64,000 nt of DNA. It comes from JAFEDN01 sp963832945. Lineage in GTDB: Bacteria; Pseudomonadota; Gammaproteobacteria; Coxiellales; Coxiellaceae. The notes below the pieces were generated by a model. That model was not told where the DNA came from and did not search any database. It was given only the letters and a program-made list of their open reading frames with translations. Position 1 is the stretch's first letter. The number at the start of each line of letters is the position of its first letter. The translations under genes and the position numbers were made by a program. Below are positions 36,140-45,330 of the stretch, in pieces. The stretch is from contig CAWHVV010000010.1 of NCBI GenBank assembly GCA_963832945.1, positions 310,001 through 374,000 on the forward strand, given 5' to 3'.

Positions 36140-37723
36140 CTATTTATTTAACGTATTTTCAATCTTCGCTTTTTCAATAATGCTCCTTAGGAATAATTGA
36201 TAATCCAGTTCGCCCCAACGATTAATTAATAAACTGCTTAATTTTACCTGTTCAGCGGGCGGGGCGGCACTATAATTGGCTTTGTGAAAACTATCTACTT
36301 GAATTATAGCATAATTACCATCGGCCATTAAAATGCTGGTAATGGCTTTCTTGGGGGAAGTTGGGGGGGAAACTCCAAAAACCGCCACTAATAATTGGGG
36401 CGGCAGAGCTTTGTCTTCCCTGGTGATACCGGTTTTTTCAAGCCATTTTAAATGATATTTCTGTGACAATGCGGCCACTGATTCTCCCGACTCAAGGGCA
36501 TGCTGAATTTGGTAAGCGACTAAACCCGCCTGTTTTTGACCCTGCTCTTTTTGCAATAACTGACTGATTTGTGCGCGAACTTTGTCTAAAGGCTGGGTTT
36601 GCTCAGGCTGATGGGCGGCAATGCGCAGGACTATAAAACCACCGTTTTTTAATTCAATGGGCGCGCTATTGTTTTTTTGCTTCAGCACTTCATCACTCGT
36701 TATCGCGGCGAGTACCTTTGGATCGGAAAACAATGGATCGCCTTTAATTCCTTCGCGGGGCATGAAGCCGGAGGTCTGAATAGGTAATTTTAAGGCCCTG
36801 GAGACATTGTCCAGGGAAGCAGGATTCGTATAAGCCAGATCTTCCAGCTGTTCGCTTTTTGCGGCCATAACCTGATTCAACTGCTGTTGATACAGTCGTG
36901 TCTCGATATTCGCTTTGACCTCTGTCAGCGTTTTACCTGGGAATTCATTCGCATGGTCCTGGTAATATTGAGAGACTTCGGCGGGATTTACCTTGATCTC
37001 AGATTTAATGCTTTCCGGCGATAACAATAAATAGGCCACTTTCATCTGCTCGGGTGACTGAAACTGATCCTGATGCTGTTTGTAATAGCCGCTAATCTGG
37101 GCATCGGACGGATGCGCACCTGCGATATAAGCTGTGGCGGGCAGGATGAAGTAACCAAAGTCGCGTTGTTGATGCCATAAACTGTAAGCCTGCGCCAATT
37201 CTACCGGAGTGACAAAACTGCTTTTTTGCAGGCCTGCCGATAATTGCTCAACCAGCAGCGAACTGGTCATTTTTTCCAGAAAAGTTTCCTGATCAATACC
37301 GTTATTGCGCAATGCCTGCTGGAATTTCTGCGGTGAGAACTGCCCGTTCTCCTGAAAATTGGGTATATGCCAGATCACCTGCTGAATTTCTTCCGGATTA
37401 ATGGTAAAACCCATTTTTTCCGCTTTTTGCAATAACGCCTGGTCGAGAATAAGCTGTTGTAAAGCCACACTCTTTAGCTGATTTTTAAGGGATTCATTCA
37501 GGACCACACCCTGCTGAGTATAATTGCGTTCAAAAGCTTCATAAGCATTGTTCAGTTGCTGGGAGGTAATTTTAACACCATTGACCGTAGCGATTACCGA
37601 CTGCCTGTTCCCACTCTGGGAAATGTAATATTCCAAACCCCACAATACGAACGCGGCGGCGATAATGATGATAACTACCCACGCAATCCAGCCCTGCGTG
37701 TGCTTACTGATAGTTTGTAGCAT
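36140..37723 (-). CDS. ppiD: PpiD-like periplasmic chaperone lacking the parvulin domain
   Basis: 527 residues. N-terminal membrane anchor (WIAWVVIIIIAAAFVLWGLEY), then the SurA/PpiD N-terminal chaperone domain (VNGVKITSQQLNNAYEAFER, FQENGQFSPQKFQQALRNNG). PpiD of E. coli is 623 residues, with a parvulin domain after a YYDQNKDRF-like helix. Here YYQDHANEF runs straight into PGKTLTEVKANIE, the segment that follows the parvulin domain. The roughly 96-residue difference equals that domain. The enzyme activity is therefore probably absent and only the chaperone role remains. Comparison is from memory of the E. coli sequence. Confidence 0.88.
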   Translation of the reverse strand: MLQTISKHTQGWIAWVVIIIIAAAFVLWGLEYYISQSGNRQSVIATVNGVKITSQQLNNAYEAFERNYTQQGVVLNESLKNQLKSVALQQLILDQALLQKAEKMGFTINPEEIQQVIWHIPNFQENGQFSPQKFQQALRNNGIDQETFLEKMTSSLLVEQLSAGLQKSSFVTPVELAQAYSLWHQQRDFGYFILPATAYIAGAHPSDAQISGYYKQHQDQFQSPEQMKVAYLLLSPESIKSEIKVNPAEVSQYYQDHANEFPGKTLTEVKANIETRLYQQQLNQVMAAKSEQLEDLAYTNPASLDNVSRALKLPIQTSGFMPREGIKGDPLFSDPKVLAAITSDEVLKQKNNSAPIELKNGGFIVLRIAAHQPEQTQPLDKVRAQISQLLQKEQGQKQAGLVAYQIQHALESGESVAALSQKYHLKWLEKTGITREDKALPPQLLVAVFGVSPPTSPKKAITSILMADGNYAIIQVDSFHKANYSAAPPAEQVKLSSLLINRWGELDYQLFLRSIIEKAKIENTLNK

Positions 37724-37825
37724 GCGTGACTTCCGTTACTTAAAAATCTATTGAACCGGTAGTCTACTGTAATCCATTGTCCTCTCCTCTGCAACCCATG
37801 CAAGATAATCGGCTTTGACACCAAC

Positions 37826-38338
37826 TCACGCATTATTTAAGCCGCGTAAAAGATTTTCATACTCAAAAGAGCCATTGAATCGAATATTATTGATAAAAAA
37901 TGAAGGCGTTCCATTGACCCCGCTGCGCACGCCGCCGGTAAAATCATTTTGAATTTTTTCAGCGAAAATCTCATTGTCGATTGCAATTTGCAGCTCGGCG
38001 CCGGAAAGATTTAAAGATTCCGCATAGCCTATTAAATCTGACAAATCCAAATGCTTCTGATTTTCGTATAACAAATCATGCATTTCCCAGAATTTTCCTT
38101 TAGAAGCGGCAAATTCAGCGGCCATTGCTGCAATGCCGGCATGAGGATGACTATCTATTATTGGAAAATTTCTGAATACAAATCGCAAACGATCGCCAAA
38201 TTGTTTCTGCAAACGTTTCACGATTGGATAGGCCATTCCGCAATAAGGACACTCATAATCACCATATTCAACCAATGTTAAAGGCGCTTGCTCATTGCCC
38301 TGAATATGATCTTTAGACGATACGGATATTTTTAACAT
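37826..38338 (-). CDS. DsbA-like thioredoxin-fold protein (cytoplasmic)
   Basis: 170 residues from ATG 38338 (AAGAG upstream); GTG 38347 is possible. Thioredoxin fold with VEYGDYECPYCGMAYP (CPYC active site) and cis-Pro in VNGTPSFFIN; helical insert between. It matches the DsbA-like 'thioredoxin_4' group. No signal peptide, so it probably works in the cytosol, perhaps with the peroxiredoxin encoded 12 bp upstream in the same direction. Confidence 0.88.
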   Translation of the reverse strand: MLKISVSSKDHIQGNEQAPLTLVEYGDYECPYCGMAYPIVKRLQKQFGDRLRFVFRNFPIIDSHPHAGIAAMAAEFAASKGKFWEMHDLLYENQKHLDLSDLIGYAESLNLSGAELQIAIDNEIFAEKIQNDFTGGVRSGVNGTPSFFINNIRFNGSFEYENLLRGLNNA

Positions 38339-38349
38339 AAAAATCACTC

Positions 38350-38817
38350 TTATTTAGGTAAAGCTTCTAATGCTTCCAGAATACCATCGGCGCCGGGATT
38401 TTCTGCAACGGGAGATAAATAGCTCCACGTGATTATGCCATTCTTATCTATGACAAATAACGCACGTTCACAACAACCCTCTTTTTCCCGGTAGGCGCCA
38501 TACTGTTTGGACACAGCGCCCTTGGGTTCAAAATCAGAAAGCAGGGGAAAATGTAAGTTTCTTTTTTCCGCAAACGCATCATGACACCATACGCCATCGA
38601 CTGAAATGCCCAGTAATTCAGCTTTAAATTTTCGAAATTCAGGGAGTACCGCATTTAACAACGCCATTTGATCACCACACACTGGGCTCCAATCTGCAGG
38701 ATAAAAAGCGAGAATGACAGGCCGACCACTGAGCTCACTAAGCGATAAAGATTGATCAGGCGTAACGTGCAATGTGAAATCCGGGGCACGTGTATTGGGG
38801 GTTAATATTTTTACCAT
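38350..38817 (-). CDS. Peroxiredoxin (AhpC/TSA family)
   Basis: 155 residues. PADWSPVCGDQMALLN carries the peroxidatic Cys, although the usual T-x-x-C is S-P-V-C. Later cysteines (EGCCERALFVID, and a Cys in DGVWCHDAF) could be resolving. It reduces peroxides using thioredoxin-like partners. Operon with the DsbA-like gene downstream. ATG follows AAAGGAAAT-like sequence. Confidence 0.88.
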   Translation of the reverse strand: MVKILTPNTRAPDFTLHVTPDQSLSLSELSGRPVILAFYPADWSPVCGDQMALLNAVLPEFRKFKAELLGISVDGVWCHDAFAEKRNLHFPLLSDFEPKGAVSKQYGAYREKEGCCERALFVIDKNGIITWSYLSPVAENPGADGILEALEALPK

Positions 38818-38953
38818 TTTATTTCCTTTATAAATGCGAGTAAGCCGGCGCTCACTTGATCAGCGCCTGGACATATAAGTAGCATATAAGTCATAAAAAA
38901 CTCCCTGTTTTTAAAATATAGTAGATTTTCTGGTAAGTTTAAAGATTTGAAAT

Positions 38954-39727
38954 TTAAAAATTCCGCCGGCTTTGACACCAACTCTGAGGTAATTTACCTC
39001 CGGACATTTTCTTAAACATGGCGATAAAGGCGCTCTCGCTGTTATAACCGAGTTTATACGCCACGGTATTGGTATACCGATATTTTTGTAATAATTCGAT
39101 GGCTTTTATAAATAAAAACTGTTGTTTCCAAACCATAAAGCTTATGCCAGTTTGTTTTTTAAAAATTCGCAATAAAGTTCGGCTGCTGACATGAATGCTG
39201 GCAGCGGCTTCGGCAACAGAAGGATAATTTCCTTTAGCAACTCGAAATAATTGGTAGATTTTGAGAATTTGGTGGTTATTCGGTAGAATTAAACGAGCAT
39301 AATGAACAGTCTCAGTATTATTCAGCTCCTCTAAGAGAGAATTTATCAGTCGTTTTCCTCCGATTTGTTTAAGTTTCTCTGCGTTCAACGTACATATTTT
39401 AATTATCAGCGCTTTGGCCAATTCAGTTAACGGCATCAGTTGAGTTGATTTAGGTAGCTGTTTTGTATACTGGTCGGGTAAATACAAGCTGGCAATCGTT
39501 AAATTTTTCAGCATTTCGCTTTTATGAGCGACATTTTTTGGAATAAAGATCGCCATATTCGGTGGAATAATATACAAATTATTTTCAGCGGTAATATACA
39601 TCACTCCTTCGATGGTAAAAAATAATTGTGCAACATGATGAGTATGAAACTCTTTTGCGGTCGTTTTCTGATGCAGAGTTTTTACGGCGATTCCCAAGCT
39701 ACTCACTCCTGTGTCGGAATAAAGCAA
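38954..39727 (-). CDS. AraC-family transcriptional regulator
   Basis: 257 residues. N-terminal cupin sensor (HTHHVAQLFFTIEGVMYITA, PNMAIFIPKNVAHKSEM) and C-terminal double helix-turn-helix (VAEAAASIHVSSRTLLRIFK; LGYNSESAFIAMFKKMSGG). Divergent from the NTF2-fold gene and transporter, which it may control. An 18-bp stretch of its 3' end (CGGCTTTGACACCAACTC) recurs at 37810, next to the DsbA-like gene. Confidence 0.9.
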   Translation of the reverse strand: MLYSDTGVSSLGIAVKTLHQKTTAKEFHTHHVAQLFFTIEGVMYITAENNLYIIPPNMAIFIPKNVAHKSEMLKNLTIASLYLPDQYTKQLPKSTQLMPLTELAKALIIKICTLNAEKLKQIGGKRLINSLLEELNNTETVHYARLILPNNHQILKIYQLFRVAKGNYPSVAEAAASIHVSSRTLLRIFKKQTGISFMVWKQQFLFIKAIELLQKYRYTNTVAYKLGYNSESAFIAMFKKMSGGKLPQSWCQSRRNF

Positions 39728-39809
39728 TCAATTGTCTTATTTTGAAAGATAAACAGCGCTTAAAAATTTTATAATTATCTAAGTACAAAGAATAAATAAG
39801 GAAAAACTT

Positions 39810-40270
39810 ATGAATAATATTAAATCTAAAGATTTTTATCCAGTCAGTGTTCAAATGGATAAACCGATGATTGATCTTACTGATCCAAAAATCGCTTTGA
39901 TTCACGGCGCACTTATTAATGTTTTGGGGAATCGTAATGTAACAAAAATTCCTGATTACTTCACCGAAGATGTCATTGTCATTATTAATGAAAAATACTT
40001 ACAAGGCCCTGAATTTTATAATCGCATTCAATGGCTACGTGATAACCCGGAAATTAAATCTGTAAATGTTACGGTCCATAATGCCTTCTTTACCGGCGAT
40101 CAAGGCTTTGATCATCAAACTCCCAGGTTATTTATACGCATGGAAAACAGGCTACTTATAAAATTTTTGGCTATATAAAACTGCGGAATAATAAAATTTG
40201 TCACTATGAAGATCTCACTATTCAACAAGAAGGTGAAAAAGACATGGGCGTTGTTACTTCAACAACATAG
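39810..40270 (+). pseudogene. NTF2/SnoaL-fold protein, frameshifted
   Basis: ATG 39810 follows AAGGA. Residues 1-107 run to LFIR and then the frame goes wrong: one base is missing near 40138. The next frame continues HGKQATYKIFGYIKLRNNKI and ends GVVTSTT-stop at 40270, a good SnoaL-like C-terminus. The repaired protein would be about 153 residues. The family includes ketosteroid isomerases and polyketide cyclases; function unknown here. It is probably co-transcribed with the transporter. Confidence 0.65.
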
Positions 40271-40395
40271 CGATTCGGCGGGAACTCCTGGCGATGGTAC
40301 AAAGCAGCTATTGATCGCGTGAATTATTTGCTCTAAAATTGGCAAACTCACCAGTTTTGGTTTGGATGGTATCACTGTTCAACAGGGAAAACACA

Positions 40396-41718
40396 ATGAG
40401 TATTTCTAAAAAATCTTTTTTTGGAGCAGCGTTTGGAACTTTGGTTGAATATTATGATTCTGCTTTAATTACTATTTTTTTACCTATTTTGTCGCCTTTA
40501 TTTTTTCCAGCTGATTCTGTTTATCATTCGCTGGTTAAAGGATATTTTTTTCTCCTGATCACTTTATTAGTACGTCCATTAGGTGGGATTGTGTTTGGTT
40601 ACCTGGGTGATACGTTAGGTCGGCGCAAAGCGTTGTTGCTCTCGATGTACGGAATTGCAGTGTCTACCCTGGTGATTGGCGTTTTACCACCGTATTCAAC
40701 TTGGGGAGTTTGGGTGATTATCCTGTTGATTACGGCGAAAAGTGTCCAAATGCTGTGTTTTGGCGGGGAATATAGCGGAGCCGGAGTCTATGTGGTTGAG
40801 CATGCTCAAAATAAAAACGAGGCCTTTGTTGCAGGACTGCTCACGGCCATTATGATGGCGGGTTCATTAATTGCTTCACTACTAGGCATTTGGTTTACCA
40901 GCCCCTCTATGCCATTATGGAGTTGGCGTTTGGCTTTTATTTTTGGCAGTCTGATCGGTATTTTTGCGGTTTTCTATCGAAAAGAATTAATGGAAACCCC
41001 AGCGTTTAAACCGGCAAATTTGCATTTACAAAATTTTAAAACACTTTTTAAAAAATATCCCAGAGAATTATTTGCAGGTTTTTGTATTGGAGGGTTTGCC
41101 ACAATGCCCTATACCACTGTACTGACTTTCATTAATCCTATTTTGATGGTGAAAGGATTAATCACTGCTCAACAACTCATGAAAACGCAAAGTTTAATTA
41201 TTTTAATTGCTATAGTGACCTTGATCATTTCAGGTAAGTGTGCCGATCGATTTTCTCCCAAAAAAATGATGCAATGGGGATGTTTATTTTTAATTTTGAT
41301 TGCCTGGCCTGGTTTATTTTTGATTGACCATCGCCAATTAACATTTTTCGCCTTGGTCTTAATGATTATAGCAAATGAAATATTATTAGCACCAGCAAAT
41401 GCTTATCTAAAAAATTTATTCGACGTCGAATATCGTTATCGAGGAATTGCCTTTAGTTTTTGTTTGGGCATGTCAGTGATTGGCGGATTAACACCCTTAG
41501 TTGAGAATTTTCTATATACCCAATTTGGAAATTTTCAATCGATTTCATTGTGGATCATTTTCACGAGTGGCATCACCTGGATTGCAATGTATTGTAACCG
41601 CTCACAGCGGCTCCCGCTGAGTACAGCGGTAGCCGCTTCCTATTTTGATCCTGCGCGAGGCAAAGCCTCTGCCCGGAATGCTGGGGGAGGAGCGCTGCGC
41701 AACTCCCCCGTAGCGTAG
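40396..41718 (+). CDS. MFS transporter, metabolite:H+ symporter-like, C-terminus replaced by a palindromic element
   Basis: 440 residues from ATG 40396 (AGGGA upstream). FGAAFGTLVEYYDSAL and GGIVFGYLGDTLGRRKALLL are typical of the metabolite:H+ symporter (MHS) branch, e.g. ProP/KgtP/ShiA. Twelve membrane segments end at about residue 402 (WIIFTSGITWIAMYCNR). The last 37 residues, from RSQRLPLSTAVAA to NSPVA-stop, are read from palindromic element E. The native tail was lost but the last membrane segment is kept, so it may still work. Substrate unknown. Confidence 0.85.
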   Translation: MSISKKSFFGAAFGTLVEYYDSALITIFLPILSPLFFPADSVYHSLVKGYFFLLITLLVRPLGGIVFGYLGDTLGRRKALLLSMYGIAVSTLVIGVLPPYSTWGVWVIILLITAKSVQMLCFGGEYSGAGVYVVEHAQNKNEAFVAGLLTAIMMAGSLIASLLGIWFTSPSMPLWSWRLAFIFGSLIGIFAVFYRKELMETPAFKPANLHLQNFKTLFKKYPRELFAGFCIGGFATMPYTTVLTFINPILMVKGLITAQQLMKTQSLIILIAIVTLIISGKCADRFSPKKMMQWGCLFLILIAWPGLFLIDHRQLTFFALVLMIIANEILLAPANAYLKNLFDVEYRYRGIAFSFCLGMSVIGGLTPLVENFLYTQFGNFQSISLWIIFTSGITWIAMYCNRSQRLPLSTAVAASYFDPARGKASARNAGGGALRNSPVA

Positions 41719-41741
41719 GGAATTTTCTGCGAAAAATATTT
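41603..41741 (+). repeat. Palindromic element copy E, at the 3' end of the MFS gene
   Basis: About 139 bp and the most diverged copy. Hairpins: AGCGGCTCCCGCTG/CAGCGGTAGCCGCT with loop AGTA; GAGGC/GCCTC with loop AAA; GGGGGAG/CTCCCCC; ATTTTC/GAAAAT. Compared with copy A, paired positions changed on both sides, so base pairing is conserved although sequence is not. It contributes the end of the transporter's coding frame. Confidence 0.82.
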
Positions 41742-42132
41742 ATATTGAAAAATAATTATTTCAATATTTTATGCGGATATGACATCTTTATCTTTAAGGA
41801 CTACGGCGAAACTAAGATTTTTGATATGTCTTGCTAATAAGCAGATATTGGGGTATTTTTTTACATTTGTTCTGGCTGTCTCGTTGGGGCCTATTAAAAT
41901 AATTTTTTTTCGCATAACCTATCCTTTTTTTAACTCGTGGAAATTGCAAAAGTACTGTCCGCCTTACTATCAGAAGGGTATCATAACCAGCAACAACGTT
42001 ACAAGAGTAGACAGCCCTGATGCGAGGGTCCTTAGCCTTGTCCACCGAATCCGGGATGGGACTCTGACCTCAGAAATTTGAACGCATGATGCCAATACAA
42101 CAATCAACAATTCAACAATTGGTAGGGAATAA
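41742..42132. other. Intergenic region without clear gene
   Basis: About 390 bp between the transporter and the alcohol dehydrogenase 3' end. Open frames of up to 100 codons (plus, 41779-42081) and 77 codons (minus) exist but have runs of T, no ribosome site and no recognisable motif. I see no RNA gene or strong hairpin. Confidence 0.4.
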
Positions 42133-43149
42133 CTATTCAGTTAATACCGCTCGAAATCTCACCTGACCTTTTAGCATTTTATCAAATGCAATTTGCGCCT
42201 GTTGTAATGGAAATTCTTCTATCATTGCCCTCACATGATGAAGCACACAAAATCGAAGTGTTTCTTCTGCATCAATGGGATTACCCGAAGGCCAACCTTG
42301 AATTCGATGTCTACCACTAATCAACTGTAATGGAGTGACTTCAATAGAATCCGCACCCGCACCGATGGCCATTAAAACCCCCTCACGGCCTAAGCCATTA
42401 ATGAGTGATGACATTGCTTTACCACTGGGCGCTGTCGAAAGTACCACACGAGCTCCACCGTGTTGTTTTAAATCGTGAACGGGATCTTGCTTTTCAAAAT
42501 CGATGTAAACATCCGCGCCCAATTTCCGCGCAAAACTTTCCTTATCTTTCCCGTTCGAAATAGCAATGGTTTTGAAACCCATCTTATGGGCAAACTGTAT
42601 TGCTAAATGCCCTAATCCACCGATGCCCTGAATCGCCACGACATCACCCGCTGTAGCACCGCTATGACGTAATGCATTAAAAGTGGTAACGCCTGCACAA
42701 AGTATGGGTGCGGCTTCTGCAAATGAAAACTCATCGGGTAACGCTACTAAAGCATTTGCAGGAACGACCACATATTCAGCATATCCACCGTCGTAATGAA
42801 TTCCAGTTATGGTTAAATGCAAACAATTAATGAAGTCACCCTGGCGACAAGAATTACAATATCCACAATACCCTCCATTCCAACCGACACCGACTTTTTG
42901 ACCCTTCTTCCAAATGGGCGGAGTATCACTTCCTAACTCGTCAATAATACCGGCAATTTCATGTCCAGGCGCGCGCGGATACTGAATACCGGGCCACTGG
43001 CCGCTTTGAGTTAATACATCACTATGACACACTCCACAAGCTTTTACTTTAATACGCACATACTGTGTTCCAGGTTGTGGTATTTCTTTTTCGACTATTT
43101 CAAATTTAGAGCCAGGACTTTGCACTTGGGCAACTTTCATATTAGGCAT
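42133..43149 (-). CDS. Zinc-dependent alcohol dehydrogenase
   Basis: 338 residues; ATG follows AGGGAGG. Catalytic zinc ligands are in KACGVCHSDV and PGHEIAG; the structural zinc is bound by CGYCNSCRQGDFINC; NAD fold QGIGGLGHLAIQFAHKMG. It is the AdhP-like, alanine/propanol-preferring type. It oxidises primary alcohols or reduces aldehydes; substrate not known. Complete and typical. Confidence 0.92.
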   Translation of the reverse strand: MPNMKVAQVQSPGSKFEIVEKEIPQPGTQYVRIKVKACGVCHSDVLTQSGQWPGIQYPRAPGHEIAGIIDELGSDTPPIWKKGQKVGVGWNGGYCGYCNSCRQGDFINCLHLTITGIHYDGGYAEYVVVPANALVALPDEFSFAEAAPILCAGVTTFNALRHSGATAGDVVAIQGIGGLGHLAIQFAHKMGFKTIAISNGKDKESFARKLGADVYIDFEKQDPVHDLKQHGGARVVLSTAPSGKAMSSLINGLGREGVLMAIGAGADSIEVTPLQLISGRHRIQGWPSGNPIDAEETLRFCVLHHVRAMIEEFPLQQAQIAFDKMLKGQVRFRAVLTE

Positions 43150-43224
43150 ATATAAACCTCCCTTTAATTATCACTCAATCCAAGGATGATTATCCTTTTT
43201 TCAAGCCTGACCCGGTGGTGTCTC

Positions 43225-43737
43225 TTATCCAAGTCCTGGCTCTTTAGCGTAATCCGACATTAGATCATTATCTGTAAAATCACTTTGTTTATCGATATTA
43301 GAGGCAAAATATTCCCTTTGTACTGAATCTTTAAATTTCAAAAAAAACCGATCGCCAGCTTTTGTGGTACTCAGGGTTACACTCGATTCGCAAAACATTG
43401 GCTTTAGCAATTTTAGCAATTTATCTTTAAACTCGGGATAGCCAGAAACTCCTTCCTTGGATGCCTTTTCAGCAGATGCTGTTATTGCCTCCTCGAATAT
43501 CGCTGTTTGGAAATTTTCAAAAATCGTTTCATAATTTGGAAATTCCTGCTCAAAAAGGGTCAATATACCACCAGCCGCCATTTGTTTTTGCCCTTCTTTT
43601 GAATATGTCACGGAAAATTCTGTTGAGTCTTCTGTAAATGAATATAAATACTTTTTTTCCAATCTAAATATTTCATTTTCTACCCCTCGGACTGAATAAG
43701 TTTTAGATACACTAAACTTTTTTTGAAAAAAAAACAA
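43225..43737 (-). CDS. Protein of unknown function
   Basis: 170 residues from TTG 43737. An ATG 14 nt further upstream would be in frame only if the T9 run changed length by one, so the start is uncertain. The protein is soluble, acidic and Phe/Lys/Glu-rich, with alternating beta-like and helical stretches (KYLYSFTEDSTEFSVTYSKE; FENFQTAIFEEAITASAEKA). No known domain. AT-rich codon use unlike the neighbouring dehydrogenase suggests an accessory gene. Confidence 0.6.
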   Translation of the reverse strand: MFFFQKKFSVSKTYSVRGVENEIFRLEKKYLYSFTEDSTEFSVTYSKEGQKQMAAGGILTLFEQEFPNYETIFENFQTAIFEEAITASAEKASKEGVSGYPEFKDKLLKLLKPMFCESSVTLSTTKAGDRFFLKFKDSVQREYFASNIDKQSDFTDNDLMSDYAKEPGLG

Positions 43738-43804
43738 TCCCTATTCATTACTGCGGCCCTGCACCATCCAATTTCTTCCATTGACGATTCTAGCCACTAA
43801 CATG

Positions 43805-44122
43805 CTAAATTTTAACAACCATGAGCATATAAATAGCAGCCACGAATCCCATCAATAGGAACACAATAAACATTCGGGAAATTACTCTCCATAGTTCGCT
43901 GATCGTTGACATACTAGCGATAGCCGAAGAAATACTAAAAAATACCAAAGGGACAACAACGGTAAACATTAAATTTAAAAACACGTCACCAAAAGGTTTG
44001 AGGTAAATTGATTTAGGGCCGAGTAAATATCCGGTTACACTTCCCAAAATTAAAGAAATGATCAAGATTATCGAAAACCGATAGTTTTTGATTCCAGAAT
44101 AAAAATTTTTCCAGGAAGTCAT
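43805..44122 (-). pseudogene. N-terminal remnant of a DAACS dicarboxylate/amino acid symporter
   Basis: 105 residues. MTSWKNFYSGIKNYRFSIIL leads into ILGSVTGYLLGP and FGDVFLNLMFTVVVPLVFFS, the start of Na+/H+:dicarboxylate (GltP/DctA) symporters, which are about 400-450 residues. It stops after three or so membrane segments, and no continuation is found in any frame downstream. The substrate-binding half is missing, so it is a remnant. Confidence 0.8.
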
Positions 44123-44334
44123 AAAATGGCGTCCTTGCGTTTTTTAAATAAATTATACAATTCATGCTGAATTGGTAATATTTGAGCTGCTAGTATGATA
44201 TGATTGTAGGTCACGGTGTCAGAGCCGACAACAAAAATTAAAAAACTTATTAAAACAAAGGCATAAATTTTTTATTTATGTATTTTGGACGCGGTGGCGC
44301 GCTGTATGAGCTGTCCAATTGAACGAGAGGGTTT

Positions 44335-45330
44335 ATGACATTTAACTTAAAAAATCGGCATTTCCTCACCCTGGAAAATTTCACCCCTAAAGAAATTAAC
44401 TATTTATTAGAATTAGCTCGCGATCTGAAGCGAGCGAAATATGCCGGTATTGAACAACCTCGTTTACGTGGCAAAAATATCGCGCTCATTTTTGAAAAAA
44501 CTTCTACGCGTACACGCTGTGCTTTTGAAGTAGCGGCGTATGATCAAGGCGCTCACGTGACTTACATCGGTCCGTCAAGCTCACAAATTGGTGAGAAAGA
44601 AACTATGAAAGACACCGCCCGAGTTTTAGGAAGAATGTATGACGGTATTGAATACCGTGGCTTTGATCAGAAGATTGTTGATGAATTGGCGCTTTATGCG
44701 GGTGTACCGGTTTGGAATGGCCTGACTACAGAATATCACCCGACACAAATTCTGGCAGATTTGCTCACTATGCAAGAGCATAGTCAAAAGCCCCTTAAAG
44801 ATATTAAATTTTGTTATCTGGGTGATGGTCATAATAATATGGGCGATTCTTTGATGGTGGGCGCTGCGAAAATGAGTATGGATTTTCGCATGGCAACGCC
44901 CGAAAGTTGCCGTCCTCATCAACCGCTTATTGATCGCTGTCTCGAATTGGCAAAAACTACCGAAGCAAACATATTATTAACGGAAGATATCGAAACCGCG
45001 GTAAAAAATGTTGACTTTCTATATACGGATGTTTGGGTTTCTATGGGAGAACCGGATTCCGTTTGGGGTGAACGCATTCGTTTACTTCAACGCTATCAAG
45101 TGAATCGTCAAGTTTTAGGGTTAACGGGCAATCCTCACGTAAAATTTATGCACTGCCTACCGGCAAATCATAATCGGAATACTCATATCGGCGAAAAAAT
45201 CTATCAGCAATATGGATTAGAGTCGATGGAAGTGACTGAGGAAGTATTTGAATCGTCTCATTCTATTGTGTTCGATCAGGCGGAAAATCGCCTGCATACC
45301 ATTAAAGCCGTATTAGTCGCAACATTATGA
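44335..45330 (+). CDS. argF: Ornithine carbamoyltransferase
   Basis: 331 residues. It interconverts ornithine plus carbamoyl phosphate and citrulline. EKTSTRTRCAFEVA (carbamoyl phosphate loop), HPTQILADLLT and the HCLPANH motif are intact. Overlaps carbamate kinase by 4 bp (ATGA), so the pair probably works in the catabolic direction, making ATP from citrulline as in the arginine deiminase pathway (arcB would then be the apt name). Arginine deiminase is not in the window. ATG follows GAGAGG. Confidence 0.95.
   Translation: MTFNLKNRHFLTLENFTPKEINYLLELARDLKRAKYAGIEQPRLRGKNIALIFEKTSTRTRCAFEVAAYDQGAHVTYIGPSSSQIGEKETMKDTARVLGRMYDGIEYRGFDQKIVDELALYAGVPVWNGLTTEYHPTQILADLLTMQEHSQKPLKDIKFCYLGDGHNNMGDSLMVGAAKMSMDFRMATPESCRPHQPLIDRCLELAKTTEANILLTEDIETAVKNVDFLYTDVWVSMGEPDSVWGERIRLLQRYQVNRQVLGLTGNPHVKFMHCLPANHNRNTHIGEKIYQQYGLESMEVTEEVFESSHSIVFDQAENRLHTIKAVLVATL

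Noticed and set aside
37810..38985. 18-bp direct repeat CGGCTTTGACACCAACTC at 37810 and 38967
   Set aside because: One copy is inside the AraC gene 3' end; the other may be a tiny duplicated remnant, but nothing more is shared, so no feature can be claimed.
41779..42081. 100-codon plus-strand frame after the MFS gene
   Set aside because: No ribosome site, T-rich runs and no recognisable protein features; another frame on the minus strand overlaps it.
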